Numbered from the stretch's first letter, positions 18,359 through 29,366 are shown. The stretch: 64,000 bases of DNA from Symbiodinium natans (GCA_905221605.1 CAJNDS010002439.1:87001-151000); one strand, 5' to 3'. Program-made: numbers and translations. Notes: a model not told the origin generated them from the letters alone.

Positions 18359-19334
18359 TCTACTGGCTGCCGCACACCTTCAGAGACTTCGCAACACAGC
18401 TTACTCAAGTCTTCAGCTATACGGTCTAGGGGTGAAGGTCGGAAGCAGAGAGTGAAGAAGCAAGACCTCCATTCTGCATGATCGGGGATAGACCGATGGT
18501 AACCAGGATATACATGAGCTTACTATTTCGATTAACCCTATTACTATTACTCTTACTCTCACTATTACTTTCTTCCTCAGGCGCCAGCATTCTCCTCCCT
18601 GGGCCTCCACCAGCTCTTCCACCTTCTGAAGGACCTTGCAGAAAGCGCAGGCGTGCAACATCCAGAGCTCTGTGCCATTTTTGCAACCTCACCTCGACCC
18701 TCGAATGCTCCAAGATACCTCTGCTCCGTATAGAGTAGAGTGCCAATACCTACTGGGGCACTCTACGGCACCCCCTCCGGCGACACGGATTCCTACAAAA
18801 CCTGCGAGGTTTGCGAATCGCACCCCCCTGTTCCTGCGAGACCTGAAGACCACACTGAAACCATGTCTCAGTCTCTCACACCATCTTGATCCTTGACACC
18901 TCTCAACTCAGCTAACCCTTTTGCAACGAGCTTGGCTATGCTCCCGCCCGGCTTGGCTGTCCCAATCCCCTGTACTCGTGACAGGGTCTCGGCGACGACT
19001 CAGACACTTAGAGAGTCGAGTCTCTCAGCAACTTTTCTTGAGACCTGATTAAATGAGCATACTAATCGGAACTTATCGAAAGCTATTTTGTGGACTTCAA
19101 AGACGTCGGTGATGTGTGCTTCCAACTCTTCCCTAGCTAACCCTAAATCCTGAACCCTAAACCCCTGCAAGCTCCGAAGCTCAGGCTCCTCCTTAGTTTT
19201 GCAGTTCGGAGCAGCCGCTCCCAAAAGCTGCGACCCTAAGAACAGCAAGAGCCCCTAAAGTCCCTCAGCCCTGTAAAAGCACCCCCCCTTTTTGTTGGAA
19301 CTGGGCTGCTGAGAAACAAAAAAAAACCCGCAAA

Positions 19335-19366
19335 AATCCTAACGCCCCCCCCCCACCCCCCCCCCC

Positions 19367-19401
<35 letters not shown>

Positions 19402-19572
19402 ACCCCCCCCCCCACCCCCCCACCCCCCCCCACCTCCCCCCCACCCCCCCACCCCCCCCCCACCCCACCCCCACCCCCCCCCCACCCCCCCCCACCCCCC
19501 CCCCCCCCCCCCCCACCCCCCCCCCCCCCCCCACCCCCCCCCCCACCCCCCCCCCCACCCCCCCCCCCCCCC
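19335..19572. repeat. Long C-rich low-complexity tract
   Basis: About 238 nt of nearly pure C, broken every 6-12 bases by single A (rarely T). Its reverse complement is open as a poly-glycine frame, which is an artefact of composition. Confidence 0.95.
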
Positions 19573-19706
19573 TCAAAACAACAAACTGAACCAAAAAAAA
19601 CAAATGAAAAAAACTAAAGCTCCCCCTTGGGAGGCACCTCGAGAGCCTTGGCGGCCTCCAAGGAGCCCAAGGACTTCAAGGCGCGATCGTCCAGTTCGCT
19701 ACTGCG

Positions 19707-19815
19707 GCCAGGGTTTAGGGTTTAGGGTTTAGGGTTTAGGGTTTGGGGTTTGGGGTTTAGGGTTTAGGGTTTGGGGTTTAGGGTTTAGGGTTTAGGGTTT
19801 AGGGCTTAGGTTTAG
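19707..19815 (+). repeat. Telomere-type array with TTTGGGG variants
   Basis: About 14 units; three TTTGGGG variants are interspersed. A TTTTTTGGCACCCG module and more units follow at 19840-19890. Confidence 0.93.
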
Positions 19816-20074
19816 GAAGGTTTAAAGTTGCTTGGGGACTGTTTTTTGGCACCCGGTTTAGGGTTGAGGGATCTTGGGCTTAGGGTTTAGGGTTCTATGT
19901 GGCAATCTAGGGCTTTTTCTGCTGGGTTTTCTGTTGTTTATTCGGATATGAGGGAGTAAGCATGCAGTGCTTATATGTGTAGAAATGACTTTGGTTGCAA
20001 TATTTTCTAGATGAACAAGACGACAGCCGTCTACATGCGAAGACGGCAATACCTTCTATAAATACACACACACA

Positions 20075-20080
<6 letters not shown>

Positions 20081-20111
<31 letters not shown>
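20081..20111. repeat. (TA)n microsatellite
   Basis: About 15 TA dinucleotides. Confidence 0.95.
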
Positions 20112-20114
<3 letters not shown>

Positions 20115-20601
20115 GATGGGTAAGAAGAGAGTACACTGCGCTGTGGCTTAACTACTGTGCTTCCAAGAAGGGTTTCGGGTACGAAGTCTTGAGGCCCTCA
20201 TCCTGCCTCCTGACACAGGGCAACATGAGCTATGATCCAATTGGTCCCGTGAATCGTCTCCTGGCTACTCGTTTGCTTGATGCCTGTTGCCTGTTGCAAT
20301 ACGCCTCCAACGACGGAAATCGCTCCAACAGGCAGGTCAGATTCCCCATGCGCCGGCAACCAGTTGCCCGTTGAAGCTGTGCCTGGTACTGGTTTGCAAC
20401 ACCTCCAAGCGACTCTTCACCTGCATTCAAACGCCAAACCACTGCTCGCTTAGCCGCACAACTGCACGGTTCATGCGCTGGCCGAGACATGTCATGACTT
20501 GACGTTCGACTCGCGACGAACGGGCGGACACACTTGCACCACCACTGCAACAACTCTTACTCGCTGCAGCTGCTGCCTCGGGATCTGAAAGAGAGTCTGC
20601 C

Positions 20602-20874
20602 TTAGTTTTCCCAGCTAGGCACCGTGACGACCCGTTCATCAACGGCATGTGCGTGCAACCCGGCGTGCTGAACGGCCAGGAGCAGCAAATGCACGAGCAA
20701 TGTCTTTTGCAGCGTGCCTTGGGAGCTTGTGTTTGATAGCCTTACAGAAATGGGGCTGATATCCTTCCTCCGGCTTGCAGACTGCGACCCGTATCTGGGC
20801 TTGTATGCTGAGTCCATGTCCCCCTCGTCTTCATTGCCTGAGTGCGCCATGACATCCACCCATATCCACTCCAC
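20602..20874 (-). CDS. Unidentified coding segment with a hydrophobic stretch
   Basis: The minus frame reads MDSAYKPRYGSQSASRRKD, then QKTLLVHLLLLAVQHAGLHA, a leucine-rich hydrophobic stretch that could be a signal anchor, then VDERVVTVPSWEN. It is upstream of the 17.5-18.4 kb gene on the same strand and might be its N-terminus, but 2 kb separate them and no join was found. Confidence 0.27.
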   Translation of the reverse strand: MEWIWVDVMAHSGNEDEGDMDSAYKPRYGSQSASRRKDISPISVRLSNTSSQGTLQKTLLVHLLLLAVQHAGLHAHAVDERVVTVPSWEN

Positions 20875-21024
20875 TGTGTTTGCGTGCTCTCTACTGGTAC
20901 CCTGTCTTCCTTACGACATCAGCTCACTTGGCGCCGCACCAGTTTGTTCAGATGTGCCCTGCGGAATCCAGGGCTCAGAATTGTGGCGCCACTCCCAGGG
21001 GGGTTTTGGAGCTTATAGAGTATA

Positions 21025-21146
21025 CTGGGAGGTTCATGGGTACTGATAACCCCAAATTTATCAAGCCCCTTAACGGTCTTACGTCCTCTAAGTAGGTTAG
21101 GACTAGGACTGATACGTGGGGTTTCAAGTACCCATGAACCTCCAAG
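21025..21146. mobile_element. Terminal-inverted-repeat element, family C copy 3
   Basis: Begins CTGGGAGGTTCATGGGTAC and ends GTACCCATGAACCTCCAAG. The interior contains TCCTCTAAGTAGGTT, as in 12730-12862. Confidence 0.9.
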
Positions 21147-21580
21147 CACAGGGTCAAGTCCACAAGCCACGCAGCCTCTGAGCCGGTACGCACCTTCGCA
21201 TGAGGGAACATCGCCTGCCATGGGCAGGTTTCTTCCAGCAGACCCATACCATACTCATCAAGGATGAATAACATCGCTCACACTCGGACACGCCAGAGGC
21301 ACACGAATCAAGGTTTAGGGCTTAGGGTCTTTCAGGGGTTTAGGGTTACCAATCATGAAAATGCAAGCAAAAGATGAGAATAACTTTTGCTTTCAGGGGG
21401 CGCTCCAGGATGCTCGGTGGCCCTCTTGCCGGAATTCAGACCCAGGCCAGGAGTAAGGGCGAGGAGAATGGGGGACTTACAATGTAAATGAATATAACAA
21501 CCCTTACGGTTTAAGGTGGCATTGCACTCGGGTTGGGATAAGGCCACAGCACTTGCTGGTGCATGCCTTCAGCGTCGAAG

Positions 21581-22246
21581 CTACATCTCCTGAACAAGGA
21601 TGCGCAGGGCGGTGAAGGTTTCTGCCGCTTCCAGGTCGCGACGGTTAGGCGTGTAGGCTGCCACATTCAAAACAACGTGGCCCCGCTGCATTTGCCAATG
21701 CTCTTCATGCAAAGGGTCAACAGCACTCGAGCACCAGTCTCCTTCTTCGATCTCTTCCTCAGAGCCCAGAGGAAGTGTAAAAAAGGTTGGTTGCAATTTG
21801 GCGCAGGTCGGTCTCAGCACAAGATGTAGAAAGGCCATGAACGGCCAAGCGAGAATGAAACCGCCTAGCCTCATCACGACCTCACTCTTGCTGCCCAGCC
21901 TGGCACATACTCTGTTTCCATACGCCCGAAAAGCCACCAAGGTCTCTGCCAATCCAGGTGGTCGTCGCAGTGGCTCATCCAGCGGCCTACAGGTGTTGTC
22001 AGCATAGGTGTACAGTTGGCAAGCAGTGCTGAAGCACATGCGCGCCGTTCCTTGAACCATCGTCTCTGTTGACGTTGCTACTCTTATACAGAGCCTGATT
22101 TTCAGAGTTCCCGAGAGAGGCCCAGAATTTAGATAAAAATTGTGATCAATGACCAGACCCAGCATGTTGTGGGAAAGGATCAGCTTGACCTGTGACATAG
22201 AGGCCCGCACTGGCTTTCCAAGATTCAGACGATGGTCCTGTTTCAA
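21581..22246 (-). CDS. Unidentified ORF of 221 codons
   Basis: One of the longest uninterrupted minus frames outside the retroelement. Protein-like stretches include SMSQVKLILSHNMLGLVIDH, DEPLRRPPGLAETLVAFRAY and HVVLNVAAYTPNRRDLEAAE. No domain is recognised. It may be one exon or several exons in the same frame. The first methionine is not secured by any upstream signal. Orientation agrees with all other trusted genes here. Confidence 0.42.
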   Translation of the reverse strand: MKQDHRLNLGKPVRASMSQVKLILSHNMLGLVIDHNFYLNSGPLSGTLKIRLCIRVATSTETMVQGTARMCFSTACQLYTYADNTCRPLDEPLRRPPGLAETLVAFRAYGNRVCARLGSKSEVVMRLGGFILAWPFMAFLHLVLRPTCAKLQPTFFTLPLGSEEEIEEGDWCSSAVDPLHEEHWQMQRGHVVLNVAAYTPNRRDLEAAETFTALRILVQEM

Positions 22247-22282
22247 ACAATATCATGTCAAACCGCGATTTCCCGGCCTCCC

Positions 22283-22371
22283 AACCCTAAACCCTAAACC
22301 CTAAACCCCAAACCCCAAACCCCAAACCCCAAACCCCAAACCCCAAACCCTAAACCCTAAACCCTAGACCC
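22283..22371 (-). repeat. Telomere-type array with a central CCCCAAA block
   Basis: About 12 units: CCCTAAA, then six consecutive CCCCAAA, then CCCTAAA. The clustering of one variant implies local duplication. Confidence 0.93.
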
Positions 22372-22495
22372 GTACCACAAGGGTGTACGGTGCAAACCTC
22401 TACCGGCTTCTCAAGCCGCTAGTGCCATGTGCCGCTGCGTCCGCAACACTGCCCTGCAGGACGAGGCCCCTGCATGTCGGAAGATCCAGAGGCCT

Positions 22496-22594
22496 TGGGT
22501 TTAGGGTTTAGGGTTTAGGGTTTAGGGTTTAGGGTTTAGGGTTTAGGGTTTAGGGTTTAGGGTTTAGGGTTTAGGGTTTAGGGTTTAGGGTTGC
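22496..22594 (+). repeat. Longest perfect telomere-type array in the window
   Basis: About 13-14 perfect TTTAGGG units, 125 bp from the opposite-orientation array at 22283-22371. Confidence 0.95.
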
Positions 22595-22979
22595 ATGTTT
22601 GCCGTTAGGCTGGCTTTGGCTGCCATGCAGCTTCTTTGGTGGATACACCACGTAAATCAGACCCAGACAGAACACCCGGCAAGAACCAATGGCGAGTTCT
22701 TGGCGGGATGTCGCCACAGCTTCTGCGGCCAGCTAGTGAGCTAAGCATGAAGTAGCAGCATCCAGATCGACTTGCTACCCGCGTAGACGCACAAACATTC
22801 TGAGACCTTGTGCATCAGCGTACGAGCGCCTTGCAGCACTCAATGCCCGTGGGCATTCGCAGCACAGGATCGCAAGACCCTAAACCCTAAAACCTCCAGC
22901 CCTAAACCCTAAACCCTAAACCCTTTTGCTTCAGGGAAACCCTAAACCCTAAACCCCTAAACCTGAAACCCTACAAGCA

Positions 22980-24740
22980 TCTGAAGGAAGCTGAAGTCTC
23001 AGGACCCAGCTCCCGAACCTGCAGCGGAAACTTGGACATGACGCCCGAGAAGTATATGAAGTAGGGTTTAGGGTTTAGGGTAATCTCCTCCCCCTAAAAA
23101 AAAACCCTACCCCCCTAATATTAAATATCCACCCATTATAGTTCTATTATCATATATTTGGGGATTTTAATATTAGAGGGCAGGGGGGGGGGTTAATATT
23201 AGGGGCAGGGGATTATACTTCTTGTACCCCCAAGAGGACGCCTAATATATACACTCACCAATAACAGTAATAGCAACCCTGTTTCATATGGTCCCTTTTT
23301 TGGGGCTCTCCATTCGTCATACGGAGTATGTAGGGAGAACATTACACCAAAAAGGGCACGTCATACTTTGAGAACCGCCCACAGCAACCATGGACCTAGG
23401 GACAGCCTGAAGCTTGCCCTAGGTTGACCAGTAACCTACGGTTGAAAAAGGGTGCCCTTTTTTTGCTTAAAGGGCTTATGAGGGAACCTAAACCCCCTCA
23501 ACAAGGGAATCCTAGTTCCCAAAAAGCCCAGTGCCCTTGATTAAGGAATATTCCTTACATCGCATTAAGGACCCCTTTATAGACCCTAAACCCTAAACCC
23601 GAAACCCTAAACCCTAAACCGTGGCTCTTGTATTCCTTAATTAAGGAGCGTTGGGCTCTCAGGGTTCCTCCAGGTTATGGCAGCATGAGCCTCGTCTTGG
23701 ATTGCCGCTGCCTTTCCAAGCCTGCAATGGCTTTGAAGCACCCTAAACCCTAAACCCTAACCCCTAACCCCTAAACCCCTAAACCCTAACACCGTAACGC
23801 CCTAACACCCGGCAGGCAACTGCGCATGATGACCCTTGACCCTGCAACGAGCGCTTGGGATCGGAAACGTCCAATGCAAGACTCGGCAGAAACAGCGATT
23901 CTGCAAGGCCACTTACCTAACACTACTAGTTGCTTAAGAACCCCTAAAAAATGATACATAAAAACCCCTATATAACCCTTATAAGGAAGAACATGTTTTT
24001 CTTTTTGGGGGGTTCTTAAGCAATTGGTAGAAAAAGAAATCATGGACCAAATCTCTTCAAGGGCCTGCCTGCCGGGTGCACAAAACTCGCCGCACAAGCT
24101 CATGCATATGGGCCCTTTTTGCATCCAGGCTTGGGTGAGCGTGCCGGGAAAGAGCATATGGGCCCTAAACCCTAAAACCCTAAAAAACCCTAAACCCTAA
24201 ACCCTTAACCCTATAAGCCCTAAGCCCGGCCTGTGTCTCCCAAACATCCTTGGCAGTCATGAAGGTCGGCGGCGTGTCTTCCCTCAGCAGCAGAAAGGGG
24301 ATCAGGCGTGTGGCCTTGTATGCGGCATGTACGAGTAGCTCAGGTGGTTTCTCAACAAATTTGCAGCAAGAATCGGCAACAACTCAGCGAATGGTTAAAC
24401 TCAAGATGCATGGAAGATGATGGCATCTCCTCATGACAGCACCATCTGACCTTATGGGTCCCAAAGCGGCTAAGTTGCACTACCTTGTCTACAGCCAGGA
24501 GTTGAACGAAACGGGCCCAACAAAACAAAGCTCCATGACATGCTAACTAAGGCTGCTAAGGCGGAGGGGACGGCACCCCTTGGATTCCTGCTCGAACTGC
24601 GCTTTCTGGAGTAATTACTAACCCCTAAACCCTAAACCCTGAAACTTGTGCAGTACTGGGGAGGGCCCACTCAGGGGGCATCTCCTTCAGGAGCTGTTCC
24701 ATCTTGTCATCCACCTCGTCCGGTCCGGCGAGACTTGCCG
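22980..24740 (-). CDS. Unidentified multi-exon gene
   Basis: Several minus-strand segments look coding and lie between repeats: PDEVDDKMEQLLKEMPPEWA (about 24735-24650), LLVHAAYKATRLIPFLLLRE followed by DTPPTFMTAKDVWETQ (about 24350-24235), LFPGTLTQAWMQKGPICMSL (about 24150-24050), a possible exon after the element at 23930 with AVSAESCIGRFRSQALVAGS (about 23910-23810), and SGVMSKFPLQVRELGPETSA (about 23055-22980). None matches a family I know. Grouping into one gene is inference from strand and spacing. The element at 23930-24023 and arrays between the segments would be intronic. Confidence 0.43.
23085..23216. mobile_element. Imperfect inverted-repeat element, family G copy 1
   Basis: CCCCTAATATTAAAT near the left and TTAATATTAGGGGCAGGGG at the right form imperfect inverted ends around an AT-rich core. 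Related sequence occurs at 34798-34910. Confidence 0.6.
23518..23664. mobile_element. Family A element containing a telomere-type array
   Basis: Left part CCCAGTGCCCTTGATTAAGG with AATATTCC, right part TATTCCTTAATTAAGGAGCG then TTGGGCTCTCAGGG. Between them, directly after CCCCTTTATAG, lie five CCCTAAA-like units (about 23582-23620), one of them CCCGAAA. This is the second family A copy with an internal array. Confidence 0.87.
23930..24023. mobile_element. Terminal-inverted-repeat element, family B copy 2
   Basis: Begins TTGCTTAAGAACCCC and ends GGGGTTCTTAAGCAA. Protein-like sequence on both sides in the minus direction suggests that it sits in an intron. Confidence 0.9.
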
Positions 24741-24749
24741 GATTAGTTT

Positions 24750-24920
24750 AGGGTTTATGGTTTATGGTTTGGGTTTAGGGTTTCGTCGCTCACGCTCGCA
24801 CAAGGCAGGCAAGGAGGGTTTTTTTGCCACCCGCCTAGCAGACCCCCACTGGGATCACAAGGAGGGTTTAGGGTTTAGGGTTTAGGAGGGTTTAGGGTCT
24901 CACACTCGGACAAGCCAGGC
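24750..24920 (+). repeat. Telomere-type units with the CTCAC-CTCGCAC / poly-T-GCCACCCGCCTAGC module
   Basis: TTTAGGG-like units, then TCGCTCACGCTCGCACAAGG and CAGGCAAGG, then GGGTTTTTTTGCCACCCGCC, then more TTTAGGG units, then CTCACACTCGGACAAGCCAG. It is the clearest example of the composite module. Confidence 0.8.
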
Positions 24921-25387
24921 GAGGTACCCACTATTCCATGGTCTCGTTAGGCCCTGCCCAGCACATCTGGCCAAGTCGGGTATCGGTGATACTCAACAGC
25001 GTTTAGGGTTTAGGGTTTAGGGGTCATGTGACAACTTTTCTTTTGGCTAAGTCTTCTGACCTTCGGTTCCTCAAAGATGTGGCACAACTCCACCCAATTA
25101 GTTCAACATCACTCTTGAAACACACACCGTGGCAAATAAACACTGCTTACGCCAGTGGCTCTAAAATACAACGCATAAACAAAGCTACGTCCCCAGCTGG
25201 GTTCAAGACAGGTCACAAAACAATGCAACTAGAATCTTAGGCAAAATACGCTTCTCGATGAGACAAGCTATACTGATGCAAGCACTTGGAAGCACGCACG
25301 CGCACGCGCCCACACCTGCACCAGCACCCAGACACATGGGCACGCACGTGTGCGCACGAGCGTGCACGCACGCACGCACGCACACAC

Positions 25388-25548
25388 AGAAAAGAACTAT
25401 GAAAAGGAAATGTGTATCGGCAGATTGGGTCCTGTCTGGCATCTGCATCTAATCTTGCTGCCTCAGGGGGCCAGCTTTGCAGGTACACAGTTCAGCGTCC
25501 TGAACTACTTCCAACTCCAAGGCATAGTTTCATTGCATTGGGTTTGCC
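25388..25548 (+). repeat. About 155-bp direct repeat, copy 1
   Basis: Starts AGAAAAGAACTATGAAAAGG, contains AATCTTGCTGCCTCAGGGGG and ACTCCAAGGCATA, and ends CATTGGGTTTGCC. It is preceded by a CA/CG-rich microsatellite. Copy 2 is at 26274-26428. Confidence 0.85.
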
Positions 25549-25720
25549 AAGGAGTGCCCAATGCCCCTGCTCAAAAGAAGAACTGAGGTCGACTGTGATT
25601 GAAGCCCTTGGTTACAGGGTTGGACACACACAAGAAAACCATGAAGGCCAAAGCTTGCATGTCGACTGTGCTGTGCTTGTGTATCTTCTTCAAATGTTTT
25701 TTTCCTGTACCGGGCGTGCA

Positions 25721-25860
25721 TAAGCCAAGAGGGCTCCACTGCTCTTCGAAGACACACTTACACACGCGCGCGTGCATAAGCCGAGAGGGCTGCGTTTCAC
25801 TAAATGAAAATATATAGCTGTCGCGTGCATAAGCCGAGAATAGCCGAGAGGGCTGCACAG
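25721..25860 (+). repeat. Three short repeats around GCGTGCATAAGCCGAGAGGG
   Basis: The unit CGTGCATAAGCC(A/G)AGAGGGCT occurs near 25716, 25770 and, with an internal duplication of AGCCGAGA, near 25824. The spacing is about 54 bp, so this is a degenerate tandem repeat. Confidence 0.8.
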
Positions 25861-26273
25861 CGTTCCAAAGATACGTCAACACCTGATGGCTGCAAGAGGG
25901 TAAGTCAAGAAGACCTGTGATTTGCAACAATAATTATCCGCACTCGATTTGCAACAATGTCCGCGCCTGACTACTACAGCAAAACGAACATCATCAACGG
26001 CCCTGCAACATCATCCAAGTCTGCAGAATGGGTCCCTGCTTCATCATGACAAAAACTGCAGGATACTGCACAGGCCACCCCGCCGCAGGCAGCACTCTGA
26101 AAGACGTAGGGACGAGCCCTACACTGCCTGGACCACACTTAGGTAACCGTCCTGACAGCCAATGCTGGTACCTCCGGTCTGCGAGCCACATCAGCTTAGA
26201 CAGGCTAAGCGTGTTGTCACTGAAGTACATCTTGCTCCTGAATACCTCTGATGTTTCAAACAGGTGTTGACAT

Positions 26274-26428
26274 TGAAGAGAACTATGACAAGGAAATTTG
26301 TCTCGGCAGATTGTTCTGCCTTTTGCATCTAATCTTGCTGCCTGAGGGGGCCAGCTTTGCAGCTGCACAGTTCAGCTTCCTGAACTGCTTCCCACTCCAA
26401 GGCATATCTTCTTTGCATTGGGTTTGTC
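26274..26428 (+). repeat. About 155-bp direct repeat, copy 2
   Basis: About 85-90 percent identical by eye to 25388-25548, and followed by a CACATA microsatellite (26428-26496). The two copies lie 880 bp apart in the same orientation. Confidence 0.85.
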
Positions 26429-27173
26429 ACACATACACACGTACACACATACACACATACACACATACCCACATACACACATACACACATACACACCCGC
26501 GCGAGTGAACAGTCGGCCGTCTCTGTCCCACGGCTTTGAGGCACCAAAGAACAGAACCTAAAACATCAATTGGAAGTGTCGAAGTTTTGGTGAGATTTGA
26601 CTGGAGCCTACAGACACCAACGCACGGTAACTGATCACAGTTCCTTTATCGCGGGATACAAGCCTTCGTCACAGAACAAACGATTGTTTGCGGAATTTTC
26701 GCATGCCTCACATCCTGAATGTTTCCTGAACTGTTCTCTCTGACACACCAACATGCTATTCCTCAGCGTGATTGATTTGGGAGACGTGTCCGATAAAGAG
26801 TGTACTTGTAGTGTGCAAAAGTCATCCGAGTTCTTAGCAATCTACACCTCTATGGTCCTTTTTGACATCTGAGCATTGCCACCGCTCCAAACAGCCGTTT
26901 GGGCAGATGTGGGCAGCCGCTGCTGAAAACACGTGGCACGACGCACTCGAGAGTCGCAGATGCTTTAAAATGCGAACTCGGGCCCTGTGTGCAGGTCGGT
27001 GTCCCAGGTTTCATAAATGGGCCCGGAAGTAGCTTTGGCTGCATGAGTTTCAGCAGAAGACGCGAAGAGCGCTTCTTTCATCTCCAATACCAAGTCAGAC
27101 CACTGTCAAGGGCAGCACGCAGCCAAAGCTCGAGCGATCATGCGTGCAACCACATCATACCACATCTACAGAC

Positions 27174-27274
27174 TGGGATGTTCCCCCTTATACTAACAGT
27201 CCTGAAATAGGGACTATAATAGGGGTACTATAATCCCTATTAAGGACTGTTCGTCTTAGGGGGAACATCCCAAT
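27174..27274. mobile_element. Terminal-inverted-repeat element, family E copy 1
   Basis: Begins TGGGATGTTCCCCCTTATAC followed by TAACAGTCC, and ends GGACTGTTCG then TTAGGGGGAACATCCCA. It has no ORF. Copy 2 is at 38438-38545. Confidence 0.92.
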
Positions 27275-27332
27275 CTGCACAAATGGTGCATCGCTCGGAT
27301 CACATTAACAGCTGCTGGGCTTCGCCCAGTCC

Positions 27333-27579
27333 AGGTACTCACCTCTACGACATGAGGGCATAGGGACGGACGATATCGCTGCGTGAGCGAGTACGTCACA
27401 TCCCTAGCAGACGCGATTGCGCCTGCACGGGCGACCTGAGATTTTACGAGCCCCTCAAGGTACTCACCTCTACGACATGAGGGCAACGGACGATATCGCT
27501 GCGTGAGCGAGTACGTCACATCCCCTGGGAGACGCGATTGCGCCTGCACGGGGCGACCTGACAGGTTACGAGCCCCTCA
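27333..27579 (+). repeat. Tandem duplication of a 125-bp unit
   Basis: Copies at 27333-27457 and 27458-27579 both start AGGTACTCACCTCTACGACA, contain GCTGCGTGAGCGAGTACGTC and end GAGCCCCTCA. They differ by a few short indels. Confidence 0.92.
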
Positions 27580-28071
27580 GGACTTCGATGGTACCTATAG
27601 TGAAGAATGTTTCATACCCTGTACATTCTTGCAAAAAAAGCACACATTATGCTGCCATTGATGAGGTCTCATACCCTGTTGCTCTGGCACCTAGCCGCTG
27701 GCCATCCTAAACCCTCTCAGGCATTTCAATGGCTCGCATGTCCCGCGCCGGAGCTGCAATCCTCAGCCTTTGAGGCTTTGTGCGCGTGAATTTGAGGCGA
27801 CAAGCCAAAGACGACTAACATGTACAGCTTGAAGCTTCTGCCACATCGTGCTTTCTGGGAAGTATCTACCCAACTTCTGATCCTGGAGCACTGGACTGGT
27901 TTATTTAGGCTGGCACAGTACCCACATACTGTGAGTTCAAAAGTCCGTCGCCAAGAGTCCAAGCGACCTCCCCATGCACCGTTCCCCCCATGCACCCAGC
28001 TGCCTCAGGCAGCACAGGGAAGTCACAGCCGCTGCAGCCAACGCCAAGATGCCAAAGGACCTGTGGCGATT

Positions 28072-28180
28072 CCCAGAGAGCCCAATACCCCTGAATTAAG
28101 GAACATACCTTAAACTATAAAGGGATCCTGATTATAATTTAAGGTATATTCCTTAATTAAGGGGTATTGGGCTCTTTAGG
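28072..28180. mobile_element. Terminal-inverted-repeat element, family A copy
   Basis: Left CCCAGAGAGCCCAATACCCC, right GGGGTATTGGGCTCTTTAGG, nearly perfect inverted ends. Confidence 0.92.
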
Positions 28181-28312
28181 ATCTAGCCGCCATCACAAAA
28201 CTGGCCCATGCCATGGGGCAGCTCTCCCCAGTTCGCTTTGCCTGAGGCCCTTGAACGGAAGTCTGTCCGTGTGAAGCTCACTCCTTCACCCTTGAGGCCC
28301 AAGCAAACCTTG

Positions 28313-28348
28313 TTAAACCCTAAACCCTAAACCCTAAACCCTAAACCG
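28313..28348 (-). repeat. Telomere-type array (CCCTAAA)
   Basis: Five perfect units. Confidence 0.92.
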
Positions 28349-28719
28349 ACAGTCACCAGAGAGAGGCCTTGGACAAAAGGGTCGTGCTGCACTTCGAATC
28401 GCCCAGCTTGCACGATAGATCCCCGAATCCCACATCGTCACCGCATGCCCCGCAGAGGCACGCGCAACATGACATGCATTCTTAAGACAAAGTATCTTGC
28501 GCGCTCGGCGGACATCAGCAGACAAGCAGGCAGACTGGCATGCGAAATTCGACACTGGAGCGAATGAAACATGGCCAGAACAATCTGCAAAAACAACTTG
28601 AAACAACCATGAAGTTCGCAGCGCGCCTGAGTGGATGCGTGCGGCTCGTGTAGAAAGGGGACCTCCAAGCCTGAGTCCCCCAACACAACACAGGACCAGC
28701 ACTTTTCACACGAGGAGTT

Positions 28720-29366
28720 CTACATCACGCACGTGCGAAGCTTGTGAGACATACTTGGAGCGCTCTTTACGACTCGAACAAGTTCTGTTCGCCCCGCAAA
28801 TTTCTTCCCAAATGCTGTAGTTGTGGTGGTTGTTGTAGAGGTCGTCGTGCTGGTCGACGTCAGACATGTCGTAGTATGGCCCAGGACGGTATCTCGGATG
28901 TCGGTCGCAATGCCTGGGAATTTTGCCGAGCCCCGTCGCTTCAGAACCCTAAACCCTTCTTGCAACTGGGCTTGAGGACTGCCAATCCAGGTCGACCTCA
29001 ATCTTGTTGACTGAGGCCCCACATGCACTCCAAGCATACTTAAGATACCAGAGCCCACATGTGTGATATCCAAAAGGAGGTCGTGTACAAAGGTTCAAGA
29101 AGTTCAGTCGGGTGAGGTGTCCGCACCTTGATGCATTTCACTTTAGCCCGCTGCTGATATCCTCCCTTATCTCCCTTCACGCTCAGCCCTGCGGGCTTGT
29201 GTGCTTGCCAGCTTGCACCCATGATGTTGTTCACGAAGGAGGCTTCAAGAGAACAGGAAGGCTTTATGTATAGGCTGAGGTCCAGGTTGCAAGGACGACT
29301 TGGCGTGGCAGTTTCAAGGACACATGTGAAGCCGAAACCTGAACCCGAAACTCCAACATTCGTCAA
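28720..29366 (-). CDS. Weak coding candidates
   Basis: Minus frames include KVRTPHPTELLEPLYTTSFW (about 29160-29075) and a threonine-rich run after HTTTCLTSTSTTTSTT (about 28880-28805), a composition seen in some dinoflagellate linkers. No motif was recognised, and the opposite strand is also open over much of the region. Confidence 0.22.

Noticed and set aside
19265-19603. Poly-glycine open frames on the minus strand
   Set aside because: They exist only because the C-rich tract has no stop codons in complement. No protein-like flank or start context.
25258-25452. Plus-strand ORF through the CA/CG-rich tract
   Set aside because: Low-complexity His/Ala/Thr composition derived from a dinucleotide repeat.
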